Below are positions 1-12,487 of a DNA stretch of 64,000 bases, one piece after another. Numbering within the stretch: the stretch's first letter is position 1; each line of letters opens with the position of its first letter. Source of the stretch: Hydrangea macrophylla (taxonomy: Eukaryota > Streptophyta > Magnoliopsida > Cornales > Hydrangeaceae); contig CM066994.1 of the NCBI GenBank assembly GCA_033977485.1, forward strand, positions 83,204,871 to 83,268,870, in the 5' to 3' direction. Below the pieces are notes generated by a model, which was not told the DNA's origin, searched no databases, and saw only the letters and a program-made list of their open reading frames with translations. The translations under genes were made by a program, and so were the position numbers.

Positions 1-110
1 TAAGTGAGGAAGCTCACGATTTTGAATGAAGGAGTGAGGAAGCTCATGATCAGTGAGAAAGCTCACGGTTTTGGACGAAGGAGTGAGGAAGCTCACGATA
101 ACCAACGGAC
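1..110. repeat. Short direct repeats with GTGAGGAAGCTCACGAT core
   Basis: Four imperfect copies of a unit built on gtgaggaagctcacga occur within the first 110 bases. The core is itself close to a palindrome (GTGAG...CTCAC). It lies in the non-coding tail of the Tat/Ogre-like element. No coding potential is visible. Confidence 0.6.
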
Positions 111-516
111 ACAGAGCCTTGGATTGTGAATAGACAAAGCTTGCCCTAGGAGTCGGCATCTTTTGACTGCAAGCGGTGTTTTTCAATCGTTGGCCAATTT
201 TTATGATGATCAATCCGGAAATTTGGTTCAGGTTCTATTGGGGATGGTATAGGATTCTCTGAGAATCTCTCTTAACTATTTTAATTCTTGACTGAGAACC
301 AGGATTCAACTCCGATCTCTCACGGTTGATCAAATCTTGCAATGGTCGGTCTGAAAAGCCTATTTAGGCCTCCAAGATGATTGACGGACGTGGAAGAACT
401 AATGATGGACATAGAATCCCTAAGATGATTGATGAACTTGGTAGTCCTAGATATCAAAGAGTAAACGGGGTTGTCCGAGATAACTGGTGGACGCGAAAGT
501 CCTACCTTAATCCAAA

Positions 517-722
517 TGGTCTATAATAAAAGATTTGCCTCAATTTAGAGGGCTGACAACGAAGGATTTACCTCAATCTAGAGGGCTGATGACAACAGAT
601 TTTCCTCAATCTAGAGGGCTGACAACGAAGGATTCGCCTCTAATTAGAGTGCTGACACTGAAGCATTTGTCTCAATCTAAAAGGCTGATGATAATAGATT
701 TGCCTCAATCTAGAGGGGACGA
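517..722. repeat. Degenerate tandem repeat, unit about 36-40 bp (CCTCAATCTAGAGGGCTGA)
   Basis: About five units share the core cctcaatctagagggctga followed by a gayaacgaaggatt-like stretch. A short open frame on the plus strand here is just the repeat read through. It lies in the non-coding tail of the Tat/Ogre-like element. Confidence 0.65.
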
Positions 723-779
723 TGAACACGACATATTTTGAATAAGAGTTATGGAGAACTAATGATGATTAATGAACTG

Positions 780-1030
780 ACGATGCACGAATCGAGTAGA
801 CATTGAACTACTATGACTTTCATGGATTGGACTGATGATGTACGAATCTAGATGACGAGTCAACACTAAACTACTGTGACTGTCATGGATTGGATAAACG
901 GTTGGACTTACCGTGATCAGAAGGATTGACGATGTACGAATCAAGATGACGAGTCAACAGTAAACTACTATGACTGTCATGGATTGGATCAACGGTTGGA
1001 CTAACTGCGATCAGAAGGACTGACGAATTG
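780..1030. repeat. Direct repeats of about 90 bp around TGTCATGGATTGGAT
   Basis: Three imperfect copies contain gacgatgYacgaatc, then gacgagtcaac, then actactatgactgtcatgg, then ggattgga. The copies lie around 780-835, 835-915 and 925-1020. They are non-coding and lie inside the Tat/Ogre-like element. The stretch 1031-1850 shows no repeat or gene that I can support. Confidence 0.6.
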
Positions 1031-1849
1031 ATATGCCTGCTGGGGATTAAATTGAATCTACTGGGGATGAACAACTCTTTCTTCTAAGGAAAGGATGTAG
1101 TCTTGACTGAGATATACCATATTTGTTCAGGACACTCTTTTAGAGATGAACTAGCTCTGTTGGGAATGAGAAGATTCGACTGGGGAAAGAATGGTTGCAT
1201 TATGAATAGAGTAATTCAGCTGGGGATGAAGAACATTTGTGACACAATTTTGGCTTGGTTGCTGAGGAGCTGGTAGAAGATAGCCAGTGTATCTTATGAA
1301 CTGATTTATGAAGACAAGTGACTGTGATTGGGGGTATCACCAATGCTTGAGGGTCTTGGGACTCATATCATGTTGTAGACTTTACAAGTGCAGTAATGGT
1401 GTTTGGAATTTCTGATTGTATCCACAGGTTTTATAATTGGTAATCACTTTAAACCCACACAATTGAGACCATTAGGACAAATGGACTTCACAGGAAACAA
1501 TGTTGACGAGGAAAGTTGGATTGGGTTGTATGAACATTGAACTCTGATACAGTTTCGACCAGATTATTACTGACTCAACCAAACAAGGATTGACTTAACA
1601 GAAGTAACGACACAAAGTGCCCAAATTAGCATAATTCAATGTGTCTTTGTCATAAGCGATGTACCGCTCATCTTTTATGTTTACTCCTCATCTTAATATG
1701 ATAGCACTTTGCTGATAAATCTGGTTTTTGAAAACTCCCCCCTATTGATCTAATCATTTCTCTACTTCTCCTAGGAAGTGCTTTGAATTAGTGCCTTAGC
1801 TTTTAGAATAAAAGATACTCTATTTCAAAATTTTCAAAACAAATTGGTG

Positions 1850-2110
1850 ACTTGAAAACTCGCCCTTGGTGTGAAGGGATCGTATTAGGCAAATGGAGTT
1901 TGCCCCTAGTTTGAGGTGTACGAAGTGGAATTTATAGGCAAACAAGGTGGATGACCAAAGTTTGCCCCTAGTTTGGAATGATGGTTTATTGGAGGTTTTG
2001 GGAAAACGAGGTAGGTGACCGAAGTTTGACCCTTGTATGAAGGGTAGATAGTAAAATTCAGGCAAACGAGGCGGTTAGCCAAAGTTTTCCCCTAGTGTGG
2101 AAGGTGATTT
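1850..2110. repeat. Degenerate repeats around AAAGTTTGCCCCTAGT
   Basis: Four diverged units of about 55-65 bp share the string ggcaaacgaggyggatgacc followed by aaagtttgcccctagtttg. They belong to the non-coding part of the Tat/Ogre-like element. The apparent minus-strand open frame here is repeat sequence, not a recognisable protein. Confidence 0.55.
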
Positions 2111-3131
2111 TCTGGCTTGAGGCAAGGACCGTGACATTAATCTCTCAAATGCTCATAACTTTTGCCTAAGCACTAGTGAGGTGATCTAGCAAGCTCTTTT
2201 CTCTCTTTTGTTATTGCTCACTTTGGATTTAGCTCTAATTTTTGCCTAGGCGTCTGTAGACACCCCATTTTGTCGGCTATCAGATTTAGGAGACCCATAG
2301 CTTGGTAGTTCACAATGATCGTAAAAGACTCAAAAGGACTCCTGGAAGTCAGTTCTATCTCTCAGAATGCTCAAAATGACCAAAATGCCCCTAAAAGCCC
2401 GAAAACTCCCAGATTTGGTCCCAAAGTTCTGAAAACATGCTATGTCGTAAGAAAAGCGATAAAATGAGTTTCTAAGAGAAATCGGTTGAAATCGTCAGCT
2501 CCCAGAGACCCCCGGAAGTCCCGGAAGTTCCCCGAAAGTCTCCGTTGACCGGTTTGACCAAGGTTTGACCAGGTCTGACCAGAGTTTGACCAAGTTTGAC
2601 CAAGTTTGACCAAAATTATTTGAATTCACCAGAACCATTCTAAATCATGAGAAAAGTATTAAAACAAGTTCCAAAAGAAAATCGAGCGAAAACATCAGCT
2701 CCTGGGAGCTCCCAGAGGTTCCCAGAACTTCCCGGGAATCCCAGGTTTGACCGGTTTGACCAAGATTTGACTTTGGAATCGGGGCACCGAAACAATTTTC
2801 AAATATTTTTCATGGATACTAGAGGTCAATAGCTTTCCAACGGTATATCGCACATAATTTCTGGATTTAAAACGAATTTATTATGAATTTCCAAAGGCGA
2901 AAAAGGCGATCAAATCGGCTTTTATCGCGAATACCGCAAAACTTTTTAAAGTGACCTATCCCCGAACTATTTTTTATGTAAAGTAGACTCCATTACCTTT
3001 CCAACGGTATATCACAACCTCGATTTGGAGTTCGTACGCATTTTCTGTGAATTTCGGACAAAATAGGGCCTTTTCGTGAATACCGGAACTTCGGGGGGCC
3101 AAAACAGCATTATCCAAACGAAGGGAGGAGC

Positions 3132-3214
3132 AGTGCCGCCGCGGTACTCCCCTCCAGAACAGTAAGGTTTTGTAAATACTTGCCGCGGCAGTGGCCCAGT
3201 GCCGCCGCGGCACT
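3132..3214. repeat. Cluster of GC-rich palindromes upstream of the LTR TATA box
   Basis: Three short palindromes occur in 83 bp: an imperfect GTGCCGCCGCGGTAC at 3132-3146, a perfect TGCCGCGGCA at 3181-3190 and a perfect 8-bp-arm AGTGCCGCCGCGGCACT at 3198-3214. The rest of the LTR is AT-rich, so the cluster stands out. The inverted LTR carries the counterpart at 11583-11642. Confidence 0.8.
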
Positions 3215-3358
3215 CCCCTCCAGAACAGTAAGTTTTTGTAAATACTTTTGTGGTCCCATTTTGATTAATTAAAATCCAAAACGACGTAGTTTCATGATTT
3301 CAGATGTTTGGGACCAATGGGAGTACTTTCTAAATCCCAAAAACACCCCAAGTTGGCC

Positions 3359-3366
3359 TATATAAA
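3359..3366 (+). promoter_or_regulatory. Putative TATA box of the Tat/Ogre-like LTR
   Basis: TATATAAA sits in the middle of the solo LTR, followed by a stretch ending in CT/GA-rich leader-like sequence. It would place the LTR transcription start near 3390. Assignment is by motif only. Confidence 0.45.
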
Positions 3367-5639
3367 CACCCCATTACTCCTCATTTTGGGGGGAGTCAAA
3401 TGCAAGTTTAGAAAAAGTTTGGGAGAGAAAGTGTAGAGATAAGGTTAGAGTGGAGAGAAAAGAAGCTTTCTTCTTTGATTTTTCAAAACAAAAGTGAGTT
3501 CTAACTTTGTTTTTACTTCATTACTTCCATTTACTTCAACATTCAATACTCCCAACCACCATTTTAGTGAGCATTCAAGAGAGTGGAAGCTTCTTCCATG
3601 TCTAGTGTCATTACATATGAGTGATACACCAATCTACAAGTCTCATGCTTCATGAATATCATCTATTGATTATCATCTACTTGCTTGTTTATTTATTGTT
3701 CATCTCTTCTTATCCCATTTCTTTTTATTTTCTTTATTTACTTACTAGTTCATCATCATCTAAGTGATGACATGAAGTTTGGGGTGAGTGAATCCTCATG
3801 GATAGTAGCTCTTGACCTCAAAAACATGTTTGATAGATGATGACCATAACCTCAATACTTCCAAGGTATTCTTGGAATGTATTGAAGTTATGTCCAAAAA
3901 CAAAATAAATCTCTCCAACAATCTTGGAGGTTCTTGAATGATGAGTTTGATGTAGGTATTCTAAGTGGCTATGATCCTTATTGAGTGTTGAAAACATGTT
4001 TTCAAAGCATCTATTTCAAAACCCCTCTCAATCCCTCTCATTTGGTTTCAAGAAACTAAACTTTGTTTTCTCCAAAATCTTCAAAACAATGAGTCAAAAC
4101 AGTGAGTGAGTTGAGTTCAAAGATTTTTCTAGAACACAATACTCAACATATGGATACAAGGCCACTTGGAAAGTCTTCCTAACTCATTGGAGAACACCCA
4201 TGATTTTTGGTTTGACTTGGAAGTACTTGGAAATGGTCCATTTGGGTCCCAACATTCCTTCCAAACATTCTGTTTTTGCTGTCACAGCAGCTAGGTCAAC
4301 TTACGACCTCTTTTCCAGAAAACCTTTCCAAAAGGGGTGGTCCTAACTTATTTTTCCCTTAAAATTAAATGTCTTAGGAAACTTTTTGTATAAAATGGGC
4401 CTCTAGATCATTCTTTTTCATTTTCTAAGATTTTTTAACATTTCAGTCGACAGTACGAACTCTGTTTCTGAGTGACCTCTATTGTTTATATAATTTCTCT
4501 CAATCTGTGATAGCTATTCAAGATTGGCCTTTTGGGTTGTGTTCTAGACACAATAAGGAACATCTCCATAAAAAATCATGCATTGAAAACATTCCTAACC
4601 CCTCTTTTCAAATTCCAAAAGATCATGCTACTGTTCTGTCCACTATTCACAGCAAGTACATTTCAACTTTCATTCTTTGTTTTGATGCTCATATGCATTC
4701 CAAATTAGTTCATATCTTAGGAGGTAGTCCATACTACATGTACACATCCCATGTTAATTTCATTCATTCATTCATGCACATTTTAGACTTCTAAGTCATT
4801 CTAGGAATCCATGTACACAAAAACACACTACAACCTTTGCACATTTTAGATACATACATTGCATTCATGCAAGATTTGGGGTTTTTGTAACTCTTAATCT
4901 AAGAAGATTATAAGGAATTAACTTGATCACATATTCATGCTTCCCCTTTGATCTAATCATCCTTTCTCATCCGTCCCGGGGATTGAGAGATCTTCTTTTC
5001 TCAAAGATTAACATGCATCATTCTAAGCCTTGCTAAGCATATTTTGATTACTTTGATTATTTGTTCCAAGAACAATTCATGTCCCCCTTTAGATTAGGAA
5101 AACTTGATTAATTGATATATGATTAGACAATTTTTCCTAGGTTTGTTTGTGTGATCTTCCACTTTACATTGCATGATATTTGATTTAGATCTTATGAATG
5201 ATATTTTATCTTTAGATCTTCCATCTTCAAGTTTCTTATGTAATGTAATACTATCATAGTATTAATTGCCGAACCATACATAGTATAAGATGATTATTTG
5301 GATGCTCATTGAGGCCCGTCGAAAGACGGGGCGAGTTGAGGGTGTTTTAGTCGCGACAAAGGCTCCTTCCTCTCTCGTACCAAACCCCGAACCGAGTTCT
5401 TTGGTTATGAAGGGCCGGTGCCCTTATCCGCTTGGGTGAGTCAAAATTAGGTTTCTTGGTTCCTTAAAGACCAAGTGGCGACTCTGTATCTGTTTTCAAC
5501 AGACCTATTTTCTTTCTTCGATTCAAATCAATTTCAAAACAATCTCAAACAAGAGAAGTGGTCCACTTCCGGTGTCCACAGCGTCCTTTCAGATTTTTGA
5601 CCTAGCGAGCCATCCTTCTTTTCTTTTTGAAAGTCTGCC

Positions 5640-5990
5640 TGCGTACCCCCAAGCGGGGATCAGGTCCAATGTAGTTCGGGCCAGGACCTTGAAAGAAAGA
5701 GGGGTAATTTTTAGGTAGGTGGGATGACCGTAGGGCGGGAATCAGGTCGAGCGTAGTTCAAGGCATGGCTTGAAGAAAGTTGGGTTATTTTAAGGTAGGT
5801 GGGATGACCGAACAGATACGGTTGCCTACGTATCCCCGAGTGGGAATCAGGTCGAGCGTAGTTCAAGGCAAGGTCATTGACAGAAATTAGTTTGATTATG
5901 ATAATGTCGACCGAACCGATGCGGTTGCCTACGTGTCCCCTGAGCGGGAATCAGGTCGAGCGTAGTTCAGGCCAAAGTCTCAAAAGAAAT
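5640..5990. repeat. Four direct repeats around GGGAATCAGGTCGAGCGTAG
   Basis: Four units of 75-95 bp share the string gcctacgtatcccc, then gagtgggaatcaggtcgagc, then gtagttcaaggca. The units lie near 5640, 5725, 5815 and 5920. They sit in the non-coding region of the Tat/Ogre-like element, just right of the solo LTR. A pure TTTTC microsatellite follows at about 6080-6115. Confidence 0.7.
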
Positions 5991-7139
5991 TGGTTGAGGG
6001 TTTTTTAAACAAATCATCAAAGAAGTTTAAACTTAGCTCACTTGTTGTAGCCTTAAATAAAAGGATTCAGTTTCGATCTCCCTTTCTTTTCTTTTCTTTT
6101 CTTTTCTTTTCTTTCTGAGGATTGATCCTTTTCACTTTCGCCTAGCCAGTCAATCTTACTTTTCATGTAGTTGATTCTTGTGAGATCTTTTGGTCACAAT
6201 TTCATAATTCCATAATGTGCATATCGATTTTTAGAATTTATTTGTGGACGTTCTGAGTCTTTTGAAATGTGATCTAGGCATGTTCTCATGATGTACCTTG
6301 AAGTGTACAATTCTCTGTATCACCAAAATTTTCTTCCTTTCATTTTCTCCATCATTTTGACTGGCTAAGGTCAGATCTTAAAAATCAACACCTTTTTCAG
6401 CTCTAACTTTTGCCTAGGTGCCCTTTCAGATTTTCAACCTAGCGAGCTTTTCTTTTCTTTCTTTTTCTCTTTTTTTCTCTTTTTATTGTTTTCTTTCTTT
6501 TGTTTTAAAAGGGGAGAAGAAACTCATTGAAAGTGTTTGGCTACCATCAAGGACTAAGTCTGCACTGCTTTCAACAGACAGATTGTATGGCTCCCCATTG
6601 GATTGGGCTCAAGGCTTTGAAATGTTGGAAAAAGGATGTTGGGCAAGCCCAGTTTCAAACATGTCTTTTCAATATTGAGACAAGAACATCTTTAGATTCT
6701 TAAAGTAAGACTATTCAATTCTTAGCTCTTCATCGGTGTCAGCATGAAATCGACTTTGACCTTTTAGGATTCTTTTTTGTTTTGTTGCAGAAAAAATATT
6801 AGTAGAGCAATATCTATGGTAATTTAAAAAGTGACATTTCAGTTCAATGATTCGTGCATTGATGACTAGACACATCAAATTAGACAAAAATGAGACTTCA
6901 TTCCATCAAAAGAAGAAGGATTACATTACTCGACACAGACTCATAACAACTTGAAGACTGACAGACTCGACAACAAGACTAAACTTGAAATAGATTCAAA
7001 ACATAGGACAGACTCGACTAGACTCGGCTTGGTCTCAAATGGAGTGTCACGGTGACTCGCTTATTCTTTTTTTTTTTTGAAAGAGCATCCTCATTTGTTT
7101 TGCTAGCAAACGTCCCAAACACCATCGCTTCACCGGCAC

Positions 7140-7746
7140 AGGTTCAACATTCATGGGTTTCAGCAAAAGGGATCATTTGAACAGATGAGCCAGGGGCTTT
7201 AGGTTCAATGAAGCTGACATTTTGGTTGACATAGGGTTGGATGGGTGAAGGCTCGATGTTTTTCTGATCGATGAGGTCTTAGATATCATGGCAAAGGCGC
7301 ATGCAGCTTTCGGTGTCGTGACTTGGGCCTTGGTGGTAGGCACAACATTTGGACAAGTTACAGTTAGGCGAAGGGATACCAGCACGAGGCTGAAGAAGTT
7401 GGAGGTGCCCCTTTGTGATGAGGTTATCAAGGATAACGGACAACAGCATACCCAGGTTGGTAAAGGTTCTTGGGTTGCAGGCTTTGTTAAACTTTGAGTT
7501 CAAGTGGGTCCTCGTAGTGGCTCTTGTGTTTGGATATGAAATAGGATTATCCAGGCAAAGGTGTGGAGTTAGACATGAGTAAGGATTCGGATGTGGAAAT
7601 GGGCTTGGATAGACGGCGTCGGACAACCCATACTTCCTTTTATTGATGCTCTGCACCATCTTCTCAAATCGGCTTATCCTTAAACTTAGATGTTCAATAG
7701 TGGTTTGTAGTTTGTTCACTTTTCCTTCGAGAGCTTGGTAGGCCAT
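7140..7746 (-). pseudogene. Tat/Ogre-like gag remnant
   Basis: On the minus strand an open frame starts at 7746 and runs about 155 codons. Its N-terminus is coiled-coil-like (repeated leucines with charged residues). It ends in a zinc-finger-like block CAYHQGPSHDTESC followed by MRLCHDI, typical of Tat-lineage gag proteins. A TAA at the end of this block interrupts the usual DLID continuation, which resumes in the same frame to about 7140. The capsid core is missing, so this is a deleted gag. The same segment, further deleted, recurs at 62735-62894. Confidence 0.65.
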
Positions 7747-8214
7747 TAGTGGGTTTATGGTAGCCAGGGCTAGCTCGCGATCACGATAATGAATTCGGGG
7801 AGGTACAATAGTGTCCTTACCCGGGGCTCCATTTTCTGCAAATAGAATTAAAAGTCCAAATTAGCAGAGGTGCAAAAATACTTCTTATGGACTCCTAGTG
7901 GGAGGTGATGATTAGAATTTTGAAGGATTTAACGATGCGAACCGAGGACGGTTGTAGTAGTACAATGATCGAGATGGGTGAGAATGATGATACGTATGCA
8001 TTTGATGTGTAGAGACTGACATGTGTGAGACTAACGGGATGTACGTGCATGCGAACTGACATGAATTGTGTATACATATGAGACAAGCGTGAGGATGCAA
8101 GCCCTAAGCTATATGATGCTCCTATTTCTAACAGATAGAAGTTAAACAAATAAGGTCCTAACCATATAGAGTGTGCCAACTTTACTTTCTAGTATGATCA
8201 CCAAGGGATAACAG

Positions 8215-8620
8215 GGGTTTCCAAGATTTTATGAAGGCTTCTAAGAGAGACTGGGCATTTCTGGTTGATTTGGACAGAGTTTCTGAGAGAAACAAGCATA
8301 TCTGGGCATTTCTGGTTGGTTTGGACAGAGTTTCTAAGAGAAACTAGTTAATGCTGTTATATCTGGGATATCTGGACAGAGCTTATGGGAGAAACTGTTA
8401 TTTTGGGTATTTCTGAGAAATTTAGACGGGGTTTCTGGGAGAAATTGGTGTACCTGGGAATTTCTGAGTGTTTTGGAAATTTTTGGGAAATCTAAGTGGA
8501 GTTTCTGGGAGAAACCGGTATATTTGGAAATTTCTAGGAAATTTAGACAGTTTATGAGAGAAACTGGGATATCTGAATGAGTTGGGCAGAGTTTCTAGGA
8601 GAACAGGTGTATATGACAGG
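8215..8620. repeat. Degenerate repeat of GTTTCTGGGAGAAACTGG in the element leader
   Basis: About eight units of 35-60 bp contain gtttctgggagaaactgg and tctgggcatttctgg. The core TTTCT...AGAAA can form a small hairpin. The homologous region of the other copy (61500-62250, opposite strand) has many more units, so the array has changed length since the copies separated. The stretch 8625-9230 has no recognisable gene. Confidence 0.7.
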
Positions 8621-9230
8621 AGCATGTGATAATGGTGATCATACTGTCTAGCAGATTTTCATACTCCTATGTCTTAGGACTAACAAACAAGTTTTACAAT
8701 GTATATCTTTATGAGCATGGAGCAGACATCCTTGTCATGGTGCCTATGCAGGTCAACTCAATGTGATCACATGTGAGTGATTGCCTTGGGAATCATAAGA
8801 AAGAGGTTCTGCCTCATGCCACATAAATGTCTACACCGCGCAGGTAATCCCGTCAGGGCATACAACAGTTATATCACATTGTCCTATCTGAAAAGATAAA
8901 TGAACAGTCCTATGAAAGGTTCTACAGGAATCTATATGCAAAGGCTGGGTTTAGTCAGAGAGGGTCCGTTGACGAGAGTTCCATTATACCGTCAGAGAGA
9001 CAGTACGGAAGTTTTTTACTCTTTTTGATATACCTTGGAAGGTACAATATCAACAGTGACTTATGCCCTAGCACAGTAAGACCTGAACAATGTCAGCACC
9101 GCGTTTCAGACACAGTCGGAGGGGGGGAAATGCAAGAGTGCAATGCGGTGAACCAGACACAGTAAAAAAATGATTTTAAGGATGCTACTTATGAGTCAAA
9201 CCTCTATATTATTTTGTTTTGAAAAAAAAT

Positions 9231-9250
9231 ATCCCCAGCAGAGTCGCCAG
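9231..9250 (-). other. Putative primer binding site of the Tat/Ogre-like element
   Basis: On the minus strand TGGCGACTCTGCTGGGGATA lies two bases after the LTR end (TCCACA). Primer binding sites begin with TGG because they pair with the CCA end of a tRNA. I did not identify the matching tRNA. Its position fixes the orientation of the element as minus. Confidence 0.6.
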
Positions 9251-9252
9251 AT

Positions 9253-12200
9253 TGTGGACTCTCGGAATCCCACCTCTTTGCTTGTTTTTATTTGAAATTG
9301 ATTTAGATCAAAGAAAGAAAATGGTCTGTTGAAAACAGATACAGAGTCGCCACTTGGTCTTTAAGGAACCAAGAAACCTAATTTTGACTCACCCAAATGG
9401 ATAAAGGGCACCGGCCCTTCATAACCAAAGAACTTAGCTCGGGGTTTTGGTACGAGAGAGCAAGGAGCCTTTGTCACGACTAAAACACCCTCAACTCGCC
9501 CCGTCTTTCGACGAGCCTCAATTAGCATCCAAATAATCATCTTATACTATGTATGGTTCGACAATTAATACTATGATAGTATATTACATCACATAAGAAA
9601 ATTTGAAATGGAAGATTTAAAGATAAGATATCATTCATAAGATCTAAGCCGAATATCACACAATGTAAAGTGAAAGATGACACAAACAAACCTAGGAAAT
9701 ATCGTCTAATCATATATTAAGTAATCAAGGTTTCCTAGTCTAAGGGGACATGAATTGTTCTTGAAACAATTAAATCAAAGAAAACAAGGATGCTTAGCAA
9801 GCTAGAATGATGCATGTTAATCTTTAAGAAAAGAAGATCTCTCAATCCCCGGGACGGATGAGAAAGGATGATTAGATCGAGGGGAAGCATGGACGTATGA
9901 TCAAGTTCATTCCTTATAATCTTCTTAGATTAGGAGTCACAAAAGCCCCAAATCTTTGCATGGATGCAATGCATGTATCTAGAATATGCCAAGGTTGTAG
10001 TGTGTTTTATGTTCATGGATTCCTAGAATAATTTAGAAGTCTAAAATGTGTATGAATGAATGAATGAAATCATCATGGGATATATGCAAATGTAGTATTA
10101 ACTACTTCCTAAGACATGAGCTAATTTGGAGTACATGTAAGCATCAAATCAAATGATGAAAGTGAAAATATGCTTGTTGTGAATAGTGGACAGAACAGTA
10201 ACATGATCTTTCGGAAATTGAAAAGAGAGCTTAAGAATGCTTTAAATGCATGATTTTTTATGTAAATATTCCTTATTGTGTCTAGAACACAACCCAAAAA
10301 GCTAATCTTTAATAACTATCACAAATTAAGAGAAATCATATAAACAATAGAGGTTATTCAGAAAAAGAGTCCGTAGTGTCGACTGAAATGTTAGAAAATC
10401 TTAGAAAATGGAAACAAAAGATCTAGAGGCCCATATTATACATAAAGTTCCCTAAGACATTGAAGTTCAAGGGAAAAATAAGTTGGGACCATTCCTTTTG
10501 GAAACGTTTTCTGTAAAATAAGTTGAAAGTCAACCTAGCTGCTGTGACAGCAGAGGCAGAATGTTTGGAAAGAATGTTTGGACAAAAATAGACCCCTTTC
10601 AAGTGCTTCCATGTCAAGCCAAAAATCATGGATGTTCTATAATGAGTTAAAAAGACTTTCTAAGTGGTCTTGCATTCATATATTGAGTATTGAACTCAAA
10701 ATAATTCTTTGAAGTTAAATGACTCACTGTTTTGAAAGTTTTGAGAAGACAAGGTTTATTTCTTGAAATCAAAACGAGGGGTTTAAGAGGGGGGTTTTGA
10801 AATGGGGTTTTAAAAACATATTTTCAATACTTAATGAAGATTATAACCACTTAAAATGTCAACATCAAACTCATCATCAAGAACCTCCAAGATTGTTGGA
10901 AAGTATTATTTACATTTTAAAGACAACTTCATGAATACATAGGAATGTATTGAAGTTGAAACCATCATCTATCAAACATGTTTTTGAGGTCAAGAGCTAC
11001 TATCCATAAGGATTCACTCACCTCATCATCTAGATGATGATAGAATAGTAATTAAATAAAGAAAACAAAAAGAGAAATGAGGTAAGAGAAGATGAACAAA
11101 TATAAACAAGCAAGTATATAAACAATCAATAGATGATATTCAATGATGTATTGGACTTGTAGCTTGGTGTTTCACTCATATGTGGTGACATTGTACATGG
11201 AAATAACTTTCTCTCTCTTAAATGCTCACTAAAATGGTGGTTGGGTGTATTGAACATGAAGTAAAATGGAAGTAATGAAGTAAAAACAAAGTTTAGAACT
11301 CACTTTCTTGTTTGAAAATCAAAGAAGGAAGCTTCTTTTCTCTCTATTCTAACCTTATCTCTACAACTTTCTCTCTAAAACTTTTCAAAGCTTGCATTTG
11401 ACACCCCCAAAATGAGAAGTCAAGGGGGGTTTATATACGCTAATTTGGGGTGGTTTTGGGGTTTTAGAAGTACTCCCATTGGTCCCAAACATCTGTGAAC
11501 ATAGAACTACGTTGTTTTAGTTTTCAATTAATCAAAATGAACCCCCAAAAGAATTTACAAACACATACCATTCTGGAGGAGAGTACCGCGGCGGCACTGG
11601 GCCTGTGGCACAGTGGCATTGGGCCAGTGCCGCGGCGGCACTGCTCCTCAATTGTCCAGATAATCCTTTTTAGGCCCCCAGAGTTTTCGGTATTCACTAA
11701 AAGGCCCTATTTCATCCGAAATTCACAAAAAATGCATACGAACTCCAAATTGAGGTTGTGATATACCGTTGAAAAGATAATTGAGTCTAATTTACATAAA
11801 AAAATAGTTTGGAGATAGGTCACTTTGAAAATATTTGCGGTATTCGCGATGAAAGCATACTTGATCGCCTTTTTCATCTTCGAAAATTCATAATAAATTC
11901 GTTTTAAATCCAAAAATTATGTGTAACATACCGTTAGAAAGCTATCGACCTCTAGTATCTATGAAATATATTTGAAAAATGATACGGTGCTCCAGCTTCA
12001 AAGTCAACTTTTGGTCAAACTGGTCAAACTTGGGATTCCCTGAAAGTTCTGGAAACCTCTGGGAGCTCCCTAGAGCTGACGTTTTCGTTCGATTTTCTTT
12101 TAAAACTCATTTTAATACTTTCCACATGATCTAGAATGATCCCAAAACTTTTTGGCAAATTTTGACGATTTTGGTCAAACTTGGTCAAACCGATCAACGG

Positions 12201-12487
12201 GGACTTTCTGGGAACTTTTGGGACCTCTGGTGGTCTCTGGGGGCCGACGATTTTATCCGGTCTTGCTTTAGAACTTATTTTATTATTTTTCTTATGACGT
12301 AGCGCGTTTCCAGAACATTTGGTCCGAATCTGGGAGTTTTTGGGCTTTCAGGGGCATTTTGGTCATTCTGAGCATTTTGAGAAATAGAACTAACTTCCAG
12401 GAGTCCTTTTGAGTCTTTTACGATCATTGTGAACCACCAAGCTATGGGTCTCCTAAATCTGATAGCCGACAAAATGGGGTGTCTACA
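9253..12487 (-). mobile_element. 5' LTR of the Tat/Ogre-like element (3.2 kb, minus strand)
   Basis: It is an inverted relative of the solo LTR at 2255-5580, with the same order of landmarks. These are the CCCGTCTTTCGAC stretch near 9500, the palindrome cluster at 11583-11642, and the end GGGGTGTCTACA at 12487. The outer end abuts an inverted Tekay-like LTR, which it interrupts. The far flank is outside the window, so the target duplication cannot be checked. Confidence 0.85.

Larger units (their letters stand above)
2250..5585 (+). mobile_element. Solo LTR (2255-5580) with 5-bp target duplication GCGTC
   Basis: The LTR begins TGTAGACACC and ends GGTGTCCACA, so its ends are imperfect inverted repeats with TG...CA termini. 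It is flanked by GCGTC at 2250-2254 and 5581-5585. Removing LTR plus one GCGTC restores a sequence (tttgcctagg cgtcctttcag) that also occurs at 6409-6427 and, inverted, near 63630, which confirms the insertion. It is an inverted relative of the LTR at 9253-12487. No internal region accompanies it, so it probably formed by recombination between two LTRs. Confidence 0.9.
1..12487 (-). mobile_element. Tat/Ogre-like gag-only LTR retrotransposon, minus strand, runs off left edge
   Basis: Read on the minus strand, a 5' LTR (12487 to 9253) is followed by a primer-binding-like site (9250-9231), a leader with degenerate repeats, and a gag remnant (7746-7140). A long non-coding tail with several repeat blocks follows (7030-5586, then 2249-1). 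The tail is interrupted by a solo LTR at 2255-5580. No protease, reverse transcriptase or integrase is recognisable. The layout resembles plant Tat-lineage elements that keep only part of gag. The 3' LTR lies outside the window or is missing. Assignment to Tat/Ogre rests on the gag zinc-like motif, the long LTR and the long leader, and is moderately secure. Confidence 0.7.

Noticed and set aside
7288..7497. Plus-strand frame opposite the gag remnant
   Set aside because: The minus strand carries a recognisable gag motif there; the plus frame is its shadow.
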